Of a stretch of DNA of 64,000 nucleotides, positions 8,872 through 20,700 are shown one piece after another. The notes beneath the pieces were generated by a model. That model searched no databases. It was given only the letters and a program-made list of their open reading frames with translations, and was not told the origin of the DNA. Source of the stretch: Rebecca billardiae RCC1528 (lineage: Eukaryota; Haptophyta); the NCBI GenBank assembly GCA_965240325.2, contig OZ251227.1, positions 2,232,001 through 2,296,000 of the forward strand. The letters run 5' to 3'. Within the stretch, counting starts at the first letter, position 1. Every line of letters starts with the position of its first letter. The position numbers and the translations under genes are program-made.

Positions 8872-10698
8872 TCACTGGAACTCCAGCCTGCGTGACGTCT
8901 TGAGCGCGAGGTAGACGGCCAGCTTGAGGCCAAGCACGAACGTGGCAAGGACGAGCAGGTTGCCTGCGTCGGAGAGCTGCGAGTACCCCGTGGATGCCTC
9001 GCCGACCGCGGCGCGCATCATCACGGCCGTCGAGTAGTGCCACACGCTCAGCTTGGGCAGCCACGCGAACGCGGTCGGCAGCGTGCTCACGTCCACCAGG
9101 TAGCCGCCCGCCGTCATCTGCAGCGTCATCACCGCGGACGCGGCCGTGTTCGAGTCCGTCACGGGCGCGAGGATGGAGACGAGCATCCCGATGGCCGCGC
9201 TCGTCTGGTAGTGCAGCAGCGAGACCAGCCAGATCGTGACCGCCGCGAGCGGGCGGAAGCCGATCATGGGCAGGCAGATGACAAAGTAGACGCTCGGGCA
9301 GACGAGCTCCTGCGGCAGCTCGGACACGGCCTTGGCGAGCGCGTACGCCTCGATGGAGTACGTGCCCACGCGGCGCTCCTTCGCGAGGACGGCCTGCTCG
9401 GCGGGGAAGGAGAAGAGGTAGAGGAACATCGGCCACCACGACATGTGCGCGACGAAGAAGAAGATCGCGCCCTCGACGTTCTTGAGGTTGACCCCGCGCG
9501 CGCCGCCGCCGCCGTCGGCGCCGCCGCTCGCGACCGCCTGCTGAAACCAGATCAGCCCCGACACGGCGCCGACCAGCACGTTCAGCGTGATCTCGGTGCG
9601 CGAGAGGAGCGTGCCGCGCGACTGGCGCACCTGCCGGCGCATCAGCACGTACGCCTGCTCGAGGAACCCCGGGCCGTGCTCGCTGCGCTCCGGCGGCCGC
9701 ACGCCCGGGCCGAGCAGCGCGTGCGCGCCGCCCTCGCGCCGCGCCGTGTGCGCCGCCGCGTGCGCGGGCCACGCGCTCGCGAGCGCGCTCGCGGCGGCAC
9801 CGTCGGCGAGCAGGTCCATCGCGTGGTCCGAGATGGTGTAGTGCTCCCGCGCGGGGAACCCCCGCGCCGTGAGGTACGGCAGCAGCTCGGGCGCGCGGCC
9901 GCAGAACACCTGATGGCCGCCGGGCGCGAGCAGCAGCCACGAGTCGACCAGCTCGCAGATCTGCGAGGACGGCTGGTGGATCGAGCAGATGACCGCGACG
10001 CCGTGCCGCCGGGCGTGCTCGCGGAGGCCGCGCATGACGACGAGCGCGTACGCCGAGTCGAGGCCCGACGTCGGCTCGTCGCACACGAGCACGCGCGGGT
10101 GCGCGAGCACCTCGTTGGCGATGTTCACGCGCTTGAGCTCGCCGCCCGACACGCCGCGCTGCATCGTCGAGCCAATCGACGTGCCCACGGTCGCGTCGAG
10201 GCCGAGGTCCGAGACGACCTCGTCGACGCGGCGGGTCTTCTCCGCGAGCGACGTGCTGCGCGCCATGCGCAGCCGCGCCGTGAAGAGCAGCGTCTCGCGC
10301 ACGGTGAGCGACTCCATGAAGATGTCCTTCTGCCGCACAAACGCCAGGTCGCGCGCGCGGCGGGCGCGCGTGGAGGGCGGCACGGGGGTGTCCGCCGAGG
10401 AGAGGAGCTCGCCGTAGAAGTGCACGCTCCCCGTGGCGCACGCGCGATCGCCACACAGCGCCGAGAGCAGCGTCGTCTTCCCGGCACCGCTCGGCCCAAG
10501 GATGCAGAAGAGCTCGCCGGGGAACACGCGAGACTCTGCGCCGTGCAGCACGCGCTTCTCACCGGTGTCCACGGACAGGTCGCGCCACTCGAACGCAGGG
10601 GCTGCCCCAGACGCCGCAGGCGCCGACTGCTGGGCCCCGCTCTCAATATCCATCTTTGCGGCGGGCGCGATCCCGCGGGCGCCGTGCATCTCTGCCAT
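8872..10698 (-). CDS. ABCG (WHITE/WBC-type) half-transporter
   Basis: Single-exon gene for a ~608-residue ABC half-transporter that would dimerise to export lipids, sterols or other hydrophobic compounds. The nucleotide-binding domain comes first, as in ABCG proteins: Walker A GPSGAGKT (about residues 68-75), a Q-loop region, signature VSGGE, Walker B VLVCDEPTSGLDS and the switch IHQPSSQ. It is followed by an ABC2-type membrane domain with several hydrophobic spans (e.g. GLIWFQQAV, FFFVAHMSWWPMFLYLFSF, AGNLLVLATFVLGLK). Length fits the family. The frame is open to 10890, but I chose the Met at 10698 because a TATA-like sequence lies at ~10803-10816. The Met at 10653 (MDIESG) is an alternative. 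Substrate cannot be told from sequence. Confidence 0.93.
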   Translation of the reverse strand: MAEMHGARGIAPAAKMDIESGAQQSAPAASGAAPAFEWRDLSVDTGEKRVLHGAESRVFPGELFCILGPSGAGKTTLLSALCGDRACATGSVHFYGELLSSADTPVPPSTRARRARDLAFVRQKDIFMESLTVRETLLFTARLRMARSTSLAEKTRRVDEVVSDLGLDATVGTSIGSTMQRGVSGGELKRVNIANEVLAHPRVLVCDEPTSGLDSAYALVVMRGLREHARRHGVAVICSIHQPSSQICELVDSWLLLAPGGHQVFCGRAPELLPYLTARGFPAREHYTISDHAMDLLADGAAASALASAWPAHAAAHTARREGGAHALLGPGVRPPERSEHGPGFLEQAYVLMRRQVRQSRGTLLSRTEITLNVLVGAVSGLIWFQQAVASGGADGGGGARGVNLKNVEGAIFFFVAHMSWWPMFLYLFSFPAEQAVLAKERRVGTYSIEAYALAKAVSELPQELVCPSVYFVICLPMIGFRPLAAVTIWLVSLLHYQTSAAIGMLVSILAPVTDSNTAASAVMTLQMTAGGYLVDVSTLPTAFAWLPKLSVWHYSTAVMMRAAVGEASTGYSQLSDAGNLLVLATFVLGLKLAVYLALKTSRRLEFQ

Positions 10699-10802
10699 CC
10701 GCGCCCTGCGCCCCTGCCCCTGCACCGGGCTGGCGACGAAGGCCGAGATGTGACGATGCTTCTCGAAGGAAAGTTTGATGCGGTTCTGCTGCATACCGCC
10801 TT

Positions 10803-10816
10803 TAATATATATAATC
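10803..10816 (-). promoter_or_regulatory. TATA-like element upstream of the ABCG gene
   Basis: Reads GATTATATATATTAAA on the minus strand, about 105 bp upstream of the chosen start in otherwise GC-rich DNA. This is only suggestive; no transcription start is known. Confidence 0.35.
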
Positions 10817-11384
10817 ATAACCGGCCCCTGCGACCGAGGTGGACCCAGCCGGGAGAGAGGAGTGGACCCACCTGAATGCAGAGACGCCAAGCGGCCAGTT
10901 GCCGGCTCGAAGTGCTGCGCGCAGCCTCGTCACAGGGATGAGGCCAACGTGGACTGACCACCCAGGTGTGCAGACGTGGCTGCCGTGCCACACGTCCGTG
11001 GACGATGTGAAAGGACTCTTCGCTCAGATACGTATGGGCTGTCCGTAGTGATCGGACCGACAAGGCCGACGAACGGCCCGTGCGCAGCGACTCAGGAACT
11101 ACTGAAGCCTGGCCGAGCTTCCGTGTGTCGCCGTTAGCGCAAAGAGCAGATTTCAGTTGTGCGTGCTGGCACTGCCATCACCACCCATCTCACGGCTGTC
11201 TAGAGTGCGCGGCGTGATGACCCGCGCGAGTCGGACGGGAACCTGTGCTTGGTATGATGTACAGCTAGTCGCCGCTGTGACGAGCCGAGTGCGTGGCCGC
11301 TGTGGCGGGCAGTGCGTCCGAGTGCACCACAGCTCGCCCCACCCGCCGGCCCAGGGCAGTCCCAGCTGACATGCCAGCCATCGG

Positions 11385-11590
11385 CCGACAATCAGTCAGC
11401 TTAGACACCGTCCGGTCAGCTGGCTGACAGACAGAGTCGGCTGACAGGCTCGGACCGAGTGTCAGCCGACCGCACTCCTCGTCACTGGTGAGTCCGGCTG
11501 GGCTGACTGACAGTGTCAGCTGGCCGCACATCGGCCCCTTGCCACACGGCTGACCGCCAGCCGGCGCTGTCAGCCGTCAGCTGACAAGGG
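11385..11590. repeat. Cluster of GTCAGC / GCTGAC motifs
   Basis: About a dozen occurrences of GTCAGC or its complement GCTGAC in ~200 bp, several overlapping as palindromes (GTCAGCTGGCTGAC, GTCAGCCGTCAGCTGAC). It could be a degenerate tandem array, a hairpin-forming region or a protein-binding cluster. It lies in the ~1.6 kb interval (10700-12288) between two divergently transcribed genes; I see no coding gene elsewhere in that interval. Confidence 0.45.
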
Positions 11591-12288
11591 AGCTCGTAGA
11601 TAGGCGATCAGACAGCCGGTCTGCGTGACGGACAAGGTGACCGATAAATCGGGCTCAGCGCGGCGCGCGCGCTGGGGCGGGGCGCAGCCGGCCCGACCCG
11701 TGCGTCGTACTCGCTGTACTGGCCGTCCTCAGAGTCAGAGTACCAACCAATCAGTCAGCTGCGCAGCTCGGCCCGCGGATGCCCGCGCGACGAGCTGGAC
11801 GCGCCAGCTGCATGTGTGTGTGCAGGTGGCAGGTGCTTCGTAGCTTTAAAAGTGTAGCAGCGCTCGCGGTTGGAAAAACGCAAGTACAGTTTACTATGAT
11901 TTAACGTGCACACTTGGTTAAGGCGTGATTTGAAATCTGGAGCGATCTCGCTTATTCGGAGTAGTATCCATATATGCTCATTGACGACGTGTATACTTGC
12001 ACAGTACTGTGCGGGTCCCAGTCGAAGGTACCGATCATCGACTCACACTAGCTATCAAGCAGTTTCTTAAGAACATAGCACGGAGTGCTACTGCGGCTCA
12101 TAATTAGTGTTGGCCATTTGTGAGCTTCGTCGTCGTTGACGAACGCACCCAGCGAAAGTTTCTCACCAGCTTTCTAGTAAGTACACCCCCATTCTCAGTT
12201 CGCACGACGCCACACTGCTCGGGGCATTTTTCCGCGTCGTCGACCGGGATCGACGGCCACACCAGGAAGACAGTGCGCACTGGCGGCC

Positions 12289-15200
12289 ATGGCCGACGCG
12301 TTATGGGTGGCTGCGCGGCGGCGACGAGGCCGCACCTTGAGCGGGCTTGTCCTGCTGCTGTCATTCGACCTTGCGCGCCCCCTCTCTGTTGGCGTGCTCA
12401 GCTCGCTGGGCTGGCGGAGAGGGGCCGAGGGCATGGTGGCGGCATGGCTCGCCGCACAGCACTTCAACGAGCGGAATGCGAGCATCGTGCCGCGCTTCGC
12501 GGAGCTGGGCGCATGTGACGTGCAGCTCAACCTCACACTGATCGACATCCACGGCGACCCTAAGGAGGCGATCGACAAGTACGTGCACGGGCGCGAGGCG
12601 TACGGCTTTGAGCTGATTGCGGGCGCATATCGCTCGGCGACCAGCCGGCCGATGGCGATGCTCTCGCCGTACCACGGGGTGCTGCAGCTCGGGCTCTCGT
12701 CTTCTTCGCCAGAGTTTGCCGACGCCTCGCTCTTCCCGTACTTCTCCCGCTGCCAGCCCGCGGACGACCTCTCCTCCGAGGTGATCATCGAGCACGTCCG
12801 GCTGCACGGCTGGCGGCGCATCGGACTGGTACGCGCGCGAGAGAGAGAGAGAGAGGGCGAGAGAGAGAGGGGGGGAGTGGGGAGGAGGGAGGAAGGCACG
12901 TGCGCACGGCGCGGGGACGCGCGGCGTGAGCGCGTGTGTGTGACTCATCCGCCCGACGCGCCGCTCGCACGCAAACGCGCGCCTGCGCCTCGCAGCTGTA
13001 CGCAGACGACGCCTGGGGCTCGGCGTTCGCCGAGGTGCTTCAGGAGGAGAGCGCGCGCGCGATGCTCGACATCGTGACGGTCCGCTTCCACCCTGACGAC
13101 GACGACTCCATCGTCGCGGCGGTGGAGACGATGCGCGCGGGCGGCGCCGCGGGCGAGCCCCCGCGCATCCTGATTGCTGTCGCCCTCTTCCGCGACCAGG
13201 CGCCGCTGCTCGACGCGGCCGCGGCCGCAGGGCTCGCCGGGCCCGAGTTCCACTGGGTGCTGGCGCACCCCTTCACCATACCCAACCTCGCGGGCGCGAG
13301 CGAGGGCGCGAAGCGCGCGCTCGACGGCGCGGCGCACGTCACGGCGACGCCGGGGTTTGCGGGCGACGCGCGCATCGCGCGGCTGCGCTCGGCGCTCGGC
13401 GCGCTCAGCCACGCCGATCTCGAGCCGGAGCTGGAGGGCGGCTGGGCGGGCACGTCTGCCGAGTGGGCCTCGTTCCAGGACCTGGCGGCGCGCGCGCACG
13501 TGGCGCCGTTCGGGTACGACGCGATGGCGGCGATCGGCCTCGCCGCGTGCGCGTGGACGGGCGAGGAGCGCGCGGGCGCGCCGCGGCGCACCGCGGACGA
13601 GCGCAACGCGCACGTGCGCGCGCTCGCCTTTGAGGGCGCGTCCGGGCCGCTCGAGTTCAGCGCGTCGGGCGACCGCAGCCGCGCGAGCGCAAAGTACGCG
13701 ATCAACAACTGGGTGTATGACGAGCCGAGCGGCGAGCTCCTCGAGCGCGCCGAGGTGCTGCAGTGGGAGGGCGGGCAGATCCGCCAAACAAACGCGTGGC
13801 AGTGGGCCAGTGGCGCAAGTGCGCCGCCCTCGGACGGCCTGGGCGACGGCTCGGGCGCGGGCTCGGGGGCGGGCCGGTCCGGACAGGTGGCGCGCGGCGC
13901 GGCGGGCGGCGCCGGGCAGCGGACCATCGTGCAGCACGCGCCGAGCGCGCCCGCGGTCGACGCGGCCTTCCTCGTCGGCGTGAGCCTCGGCTCGGCCTTC
14001 AGCCTCGTGCTGCTCCTCTTCTGCGCCGCGCGCCTCTACCTCGCGTACGGCCGGTTTGTCCACCTCGTGCGCGCGCGCGCCGCGTGGCGCGCGGCCGAGG
14101 TGGAGGCGGCGCTGTCGGACCGGCGGCGGCTGAGCTTCCCTCTGCACATGCTGCCCGCGAGCACGTTCCTGCAGAGCGGCCAGCTCCGCCGCTTCGAGGA
14201 CCTGCGCTCCGCCGCGTCGCACGTCGTGATCTCGCGGCTCGAGATCAGCGACGCCTTCTTCAGCGCCAACCGGCTCATCTTTGTGAGCCACCAGTGGCTG
14301 GGCGCGGCCGAGCCGGACCCGGCGCGCGTGCAGTACGGCGTGATGGCGCGGGCGGTGCGGCACGTCGCCGCGCTGAACGGCTGGCCTCTGGACATCGTGC
14401 ACGTGTGGGTCGACTACAGCTCCGTGCCACAGGAGCACCCGGGCACGCAGGAGTTGGTGCGCTGCGCGCCGCGCGCGTCGCCGGCGGCCGCGGCCGCGTG
14501 GCCGGCCGCGCGCGTCGGCTCACCCACCCACCGGCTTCGGATGGCGCGACGCCGCGCCGCGCCGCGCCGCGCGCCTTGCCCGCGCTACGCTCCCGCAGGC
14601 CATCGACTCTCTGGCGCAGTACGCGAGCATGGCACACGCCTTCCTGATCGTCGTGCCGGACGCAGTGCACGCGGAGACGGGAGAGCGCTGTGGCGTGCAG
14701 TCGTACCAGGTGTGCGCGCGCGGCGCGCGCGCCCGCGAGCTGCGGAGCTCGGCGCGCGAGCGCGACGCTGCCTCCCGCGCGCGGCGCAGGGGCTGAGCCG
14801 ACGGGCGGTGGCGCGCCGCCTGCTCTCGCCGGCGCGCACGCGCGCAGCGGCGGATGTGGACGCGCGCCGAACAGGTGGTCTACCTCTTTGCGCACGGGCG
14901 CGACAACATGTACATAGACGACGGCGTGAGCTCCGCGCCCGTCCTCGTCGACTCGGAGTGGCTGTCCCACTCTGCGTTTGTGTTCGAGGTGAGCGCGCGC
15001 GTGCGCGCGTGGTGGCACGGGCGCACCTGGCTGGCGCGGGCGCAGAGCGCGCGCGCAGAGCACACGCACGTGGCGACGCGCGAGAGAGAATGGGGAGGGC
15101 GGCGCAGCGCGTGCGCGCACGGCGGCGACGGGTGCGCGCAGGCCGCGCGTGCCTCGCGCGCGGCGCTCACTCACCGCTCCGCCCGCGCACGCCCGCGCGC

Positions 15201-16893
15201 GCGCGCCGCCCCGCGCCGCCCCAGGGCGAGTGCTCGTGCTGCGAGCGGCTGCACTGCTTCAACGGCGAGGACCGGCATTACTGCGACAGGCAGATGCTCG
15301 TCCGGCCGCTGATCGGACTCTACGGCGAGGCGCTCGCCGCGCACCTCAAGGCGCAGGATGGAGGCGAGGGCTTGGCGCGCATCCGCACCGTGCTTGGCGC
15401 GCTCGGCCAGGGGCTCGGCGGCTCGTGGCGCGGCAGCGCCGGCGGCGGCCTCGAGAGCACGCACCTGCGCCCGGGCGAGTTCTCGGGCAGGCACGGGCAT
15501 CGGCGCGCGTACCGGCTGCCGATAGCGGCCAGCCGCGCGCCCTCGCGCCGCTCGACCGCCTCCTCCGACCACGAGGGGCAGAGGCTGGCGCGCGCGTGCG
15601 CGGGCATGGGGTTCGCTGGCCTCACGCCGACGCGCCGACCGACCGCCTCCTCCGACCACGAGGGGCAGAGGCTCGGGCTGGCGTGCGCCGGGCTCACGCG
15701 CCGGCACTCGGCAGACCCGGAGCTCACGTGCCGACACACGCCGGACCCCGAGGGCCAGCGCTTCGCGGCCGCGTGCGCCGGGCTGGGCTCCCCCCGAGCG
15801 GCGATGCCAGGCGCGCCGCCGCCGGCCGCGAGCTGCGCAGAGTCCGATGCGGAGCGCGGGCAGTCTGCCTCGTGGCGGCACTTTCGGCCCGGGCCCGAGC
15901 CTGAGCCCATCCCCACGCTCGACCTGTCGCGAGGCGCCGGCCCTCCTCCCGGCCAGGCGGCGGCCGGGGCGAGCACGCCGGGTGGCGGCGCGGCTGCGGC
16001 CCCGCCCGCGGCCAAGGTGCAGCACTTCAGCGTCGCCGAGTCGGAGGCGGACTGGGAGCCGCCGACGCCGCGCAGCTTCGGGCACTCGATGAGCCGTCGG
16101 CTGGGCCTTGCGCACGTGCGCGACCTGCCGCCGCCCTTCCTGGATATCATCGTGCGCGCGGCGCGGCGCGGCGCGCGCCGACTCGCGCGCCCACTCGCGC
16201 GCCGCGCCGCGCTCTGAGCGCACGCGACCACGCGCGCGCACCCGCTGCGCGCAGGAGGGCCGCGACCCAGAGGCGATGGCGCGCATGTTCCCGCCTACAC
16301 TCGAGCTGCGCACGCGGCACGGCAGCGAGACGGTGGAGCTCTTCGGCGATCTCGTCTCGGAGATGACGAGCCGGCAGCGCGCCGTCCACGCCGAGGTCCA
16401 CGCCGGCGCGCACTCGCCCGCCGCGCCGCACGGCCAAGCACGCGTGCTCGGCGCCAACGGCGGCAAGGGGGGCGGCGGCAGCGAGCTCAAGCGCTTTCGT
16501 GACATGCACCTCGAGCGCGCGCGCGAGCGGCTCAGCAGCTGCAGCCGCCCTTCCACGCGCAATTCGGGCGCGGGGCCCGCAGAGAGAGAGAGCCCACGTT
16601 TGAGCGCTTCGGGCAACCAGCGCGCGGCCGTCTCGCCCACGATCGTGCAGGTCTCGGCCACGGCGCCGAGCTGCGAGGCTGTGCTCGGCGGCGGCACGCG
16701 CTCGTCGTCGCGGCCGGCGGCGCTGATCCCGCCGGCGTCGCCGCATGCCGCGGCGGCGCAGCTGGGACGCAGCCCGTCCGCGCTGCTGCCTCGTCCGCCG
16801 GCACCGATGGCGCTGTCCATGCTGGCGCCGTCTACTGGCGCTGGTGCGAGCAGGCGGGTGACTCCGGCGGTGATGACTGTGGCCTCGCCGTGA
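12289..16893 (+). CDS. Receptor-like protein: periplasmic-binding-type ectodomain, one membrane span, TIR-like cytosolic domain
   Basis: Six exons read as 12289-12828, 12996-14456, 14599-14709, 14848-14988, 15225-16151 and 16255-16893; all junctions are GT-AG, phase 0, giving about 1272 residues. After a hydrophobic leader (LSGLVLLLSF) comes a ligand-binding fold of the ANF-receptor / Leu-Ile-Val-binding type (LSVGVLSSLGWRRGAEGM, AAWLAAQHFNERN, DVQLNLTLID, ELIAGAYRSATSRPMA, LYADDAWGSAFAEV). A single span lies at about residues 503-528 (GSAFSLVLLLFCAARLYLAYG). The cytosolic part (about 606-732) has LIFVSHQWLG, VWVDYSSVPQ, LAQYASMAHAFLIVVP and RRMWTRAEQ, a TIR-like SHQW domain. The tail is disordered and repetitive. 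Probable role: sensing an extracellular small molecule and signalling inward. Fold assignments are by motif; ligand and output are unknown. Confidence 0.78.
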
Positions 16894-17208
16894 CCGCGCT
16901 GGACGAGTGTATACGCCCATCGACGCCTCATCGACGCCGCGACGCGGGTCCCCTCTCAAGAGAGTATATCGAGTGGCTGCCTGATCGAGACTCGGCACCG
17001 CGGACTGTGGGAATGCATCACTATAGTACCGTATTAATATTATCATCATCATCATCCGCCACGACCGATGACAACCGTGACGACGACGACTGCCGCCGAT
17101 GAGGTCCTGCCGCCGATGAGGTCTCGCGACGATGATGATGATGACATGCAGCTAGCATCGACGCATCGTCACGCAGTCGTAGATATAGATTATAGTCGTT
17201 ATCGTACT
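16894..17208. other. Intergenic spacer with trinucleotide-rich tracts
   Basis: Holds ATC/TCA-type and GAT/GAC-type simple repeats (about 17040-17060 and 17070-17145). No gene seen. Ends at the target site of element B. Confidence 0.6.
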
Positions 17209-17213
17209 GTATC

Positions 17214-17774
17214 TGTCAAAGTCCAAGGCAGCCATCGGCGCCATTCCCCAGCTCGAGACTTTAATTCCAAGGCGCTGAGCAATTTCAGCCGCCAAGCTAC
17301 AGACTTTCATCATGCAATTCAATCGGTTTCACCATTCAAGAGCAAGGCCAACAGCAGCCATTGTTCATGCAAGTTACTACTCCAAAGATAAGGAGCATCG
17401 GCACACACATGAGGTCTTCGGACTACACATCCAAGGGTCCAGGGATTCTTCACCACTTGGGAAGGTACCCTGAACTGGACCAGAGACTACCATGCAGTCA
17501 TCAGAACTTTCTTTTCATTTCGAGGAGACGTCCCGATCATCACAGGAAGCTTTCGTGCAATGACCCGAAGGCAATCAACGGAATTCCGAGAGCATTCCGA
17601 CCGAGGGAAGCAGGCACACGAAGATTCCAAAATCTTCGATGCCACTTCCATCAGCTTTCACCAGACTGAAACATCAGCTTACTTGAAACCAGCCATCACT
17701 CATCAGCAAGGGGGACGCCCCTTCGCCCCACGAAACACAGTAAGGACCGCACGACACGCGCGAAGCGCCAATCA
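17214..17774 (+). repeat. 5' LTR of element B
   Basis: 561 bp, starts TGTCAAAGTC and ends CGCCAATCA. The polyprotein ATG overlaps its last base. No canonical initiator-tRNA primer site is visible after it. Confidence 0.93.
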
Positions 17775-20700
17775 TGAGCTCACGGGTGCACAACGTCGTC
17801 CGATCCTACGATCAGCGCAAGCGGACCCGCATCGATCGGCTCCGCCACCACGGGAGCCCCATGCTCCTCGACATTGACTTCGGCGACAGCGCCGGATCGG
17901 CACGGAACGACACCGGCCGCAAGGAAGACATCGAGTTCCCATCCTCGCGATGGTACGACCAGGGCGGGAGCCCGCGTACCTTCTACGAGGACCGTCGCAG
18001 CTCCATCGAGAAGCGCGACCGCCACGACGGACACTACCCGCGTGGCGAGCAAGGCCCCAGTCGCCAAGGCAACGGCGGCGGCCGGCATCACGCACCGACC
18101 GAGTACAAGCACCACCGGCGGAGCGACGACAACCTCGTACCCTACGACGGGACGCGGTTCGCGGAGAGCACAAGGCCATCCAACTCCGCGCATGCGCACT
18201 GGCACCCGCCCCACTCGCGGGGCCACCGATACCATCCCTCGCATCACTCGCTGAGCGAGGCCGAGCGCGCCGCGCCGCGCACCGGCGCGCGCGCAACTGA
18301 ACCCATGACGATCCCCAGCGCGCAGGAGCGATCGTCGGCGCACGACAAGTACCCAAACGGCCCGCGGCCCTCCGGCACACTGGGCTGGGACTACAAGCAG
18401 CCCGTCGTGCTCCCTGAGCAATGGCGAGTGCCCCCGTCCTCGCAGAAGGACGACTCGCCGTCGTCGCAGTCGCTGCATCGCGACGCTACGACACAGACGG
18501 AATCCCCGGACTCGGCGTCGCCGACTGCGACTGGACACGACCAGCATGGAGGCAGCAGCGTCGCAGCGCCGGAGGCGGGCGCGATGGCGGGCGACCTCCC
18601 GACCATCAGCGTCGTGACCGACTTCAAGGAGCCGCACAGCCACTACCCCTTCGACCCGGGCCAGATCCCTGGCGAAGAGCGGTCGGAGCCGTTCGAGGAG
18701 TTCGCGCCGCAGCTTGACGATCTCGCGCGCGGCTCGACCCCGCCGCTGGACGCGTTGAGCCTCAATGATGTCCTCAGCGTGCTCACCGATGCGGCCATGG
18801 ACATCAACGGACTCGTCTACCAGGATCCGATGGACATGGGAGACGACATCCTCACCATTGGAGGTATGTGCAGCGATCCGACTGATCGGCCCCAATCCAT
18901 CTTGTGCTGCAACAAGGCAGCATGGGAACACGCTGCGCGCGACAAGCATCGCATGTCCTCATACCTGTGCACTTACCCCCTCCTGGCTGTCAGCAGTTGG
19001 TATGGTGTAGGCGAGACCTTCGATTGCATCATCCCGGAGATCCCGGCGCGCAAGAACATGGGCAACGGCATCTACTGCAGCCAGTGGAGTGAGATTGACG
19101 ACGATGATCCGAAGTCGCGCCAGCCATGCGACAATCAGTCGTGCACATCGATGCATTGCACCCTCGAATGCATCATCTGTGGGATGGGCAGAGTCTGCAG
19201 CTACCGATGCGCAGACGCCATCCAAGTTCAGCATCAGCTCGAATGTGAGCAGATTATCCAGTTTGCAGCGATGAACGACGGGATTGACATCGATGATGAT
19301 GGCATTCACTTCCACCGGCAGGACGGACCCGTCGCAGCGGCTGATCGCCGCAGCCTGAGCGTCGTGAACGACGCAGGCGCCAGCCTCGATGATATTTGCC
19401 CTTGGCGGCCATCCAAACGATGCACTATCTACTCGGGAGGCTTCATCGCAGCAGCCGCAGAGCGGCAAGGTCACAACTACACAGTTGGAGACTATGTGCG
19501 GGAGAGGGACGAGCTTCACCAAAGCAAGTTCGATCTCATGTTCCATTGTAATGACGCACTCCTACAGCCAGGTGTCGCATGCTTCCTGCACAAAGAGTTC
19601 TATGGGCTGACTTCTGAAGCGAGCGAGGGACACTCGCCGGCTGACGACGGCCCACCTGGTGGTGTCACAAACTACCCACCTGCCACGACTGGTGACGACA
19701 ACAGCGCACAGCAGAGCAGCGATGGGGACGAGTCTTCTACATCGTCGGACATGGGCAGCTATGCCACAGCAGAGGACCACATTGAGACAAGCTTGCTCGA
19801 CGCGTCACCACGAACGCGCAGAAATGGAGGCAAAGCTTGCATCACCTACTTGCCCGACGCACATGCAATGATGGCTGTGCAGACAAGCCAGCCTGGCGTC
19901 GGAAGCTACAAGCTGAATTTCTTCACAATCAAATCGAAAATGGCCATCCACGGAGCGATCAAGGACGCAGTCACCGAGGTCAAGGCTTCCTTCAAGGGAA
20001 GAGCGACCGACACTACGTCGTCCATGGTCACCCTCGTCGAGGCCAGGCTCTCCGGATACGCGCTGGCCGAGGCCGCAGTGTGGACAGCCGAAAATGCTAT
20101 TCGGGAACCGTACGCTAATGCATTCGCAAACATGGACGCAGACACCACCATCATGCAGATGACGATCGTCTACGAGCGATCGGTGGAAGTACTTTTCAAG
20201 CGTATCAAGGACATGATGCTGCCGAGTCTCTTTTCGTACCTCGAGTCGAAACGGCACATCGTGAACCCGAATGAGAATTTCCTGAATTTACATACTCTGC
20301 TCGAAATCTTCGAGCACGAGCTGAACGTATCGACCATGTCGGAGCTCCGAGCTGAGTTCAAGAAGCTCTACCCGGACCGACCGACCCCGGTGAGCGGCCC
20401 CGAGATGATCAAGCAAACGGTGGAGATGGTACGCGCATCACGCTATCGAGAGCTAGACGACGCCACACTCCTCGTTTTCAAGTTGTACAACGGGATGCAC
20501 GAGCACCCAGAGGTCTACTCGACCGTCATCTCTATTTACGGTTCAATGTCGCCCCAGCAATGCGTGGCGCAGACCGAACAGCTCACCGCCCAGATCGAGG
20601 ACGCATACAGGCGTTGGACTCAGTCGCCCAAGGGACGACAGGCAACGCAACGTGACCCCAAGCGGGGCGGTCCCGCGCACGCTCTCAATACTGAGGAGGC

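Noticed and set aside
9037-10875. 612-codon plus-strand frame
   Set aside because: Antisense shadow of the ABCG gene; His/Arg-rich and unlike any protein.
12945-14438. 497-codon minus-strand frame
   Set aside because: Antisense of the receptor exon 2; composition artefact of GC-rich coding DNA.
15171-16931. 586-codon minus-strand frame
   Set aside because: Antisense of receptor exons 5-6.
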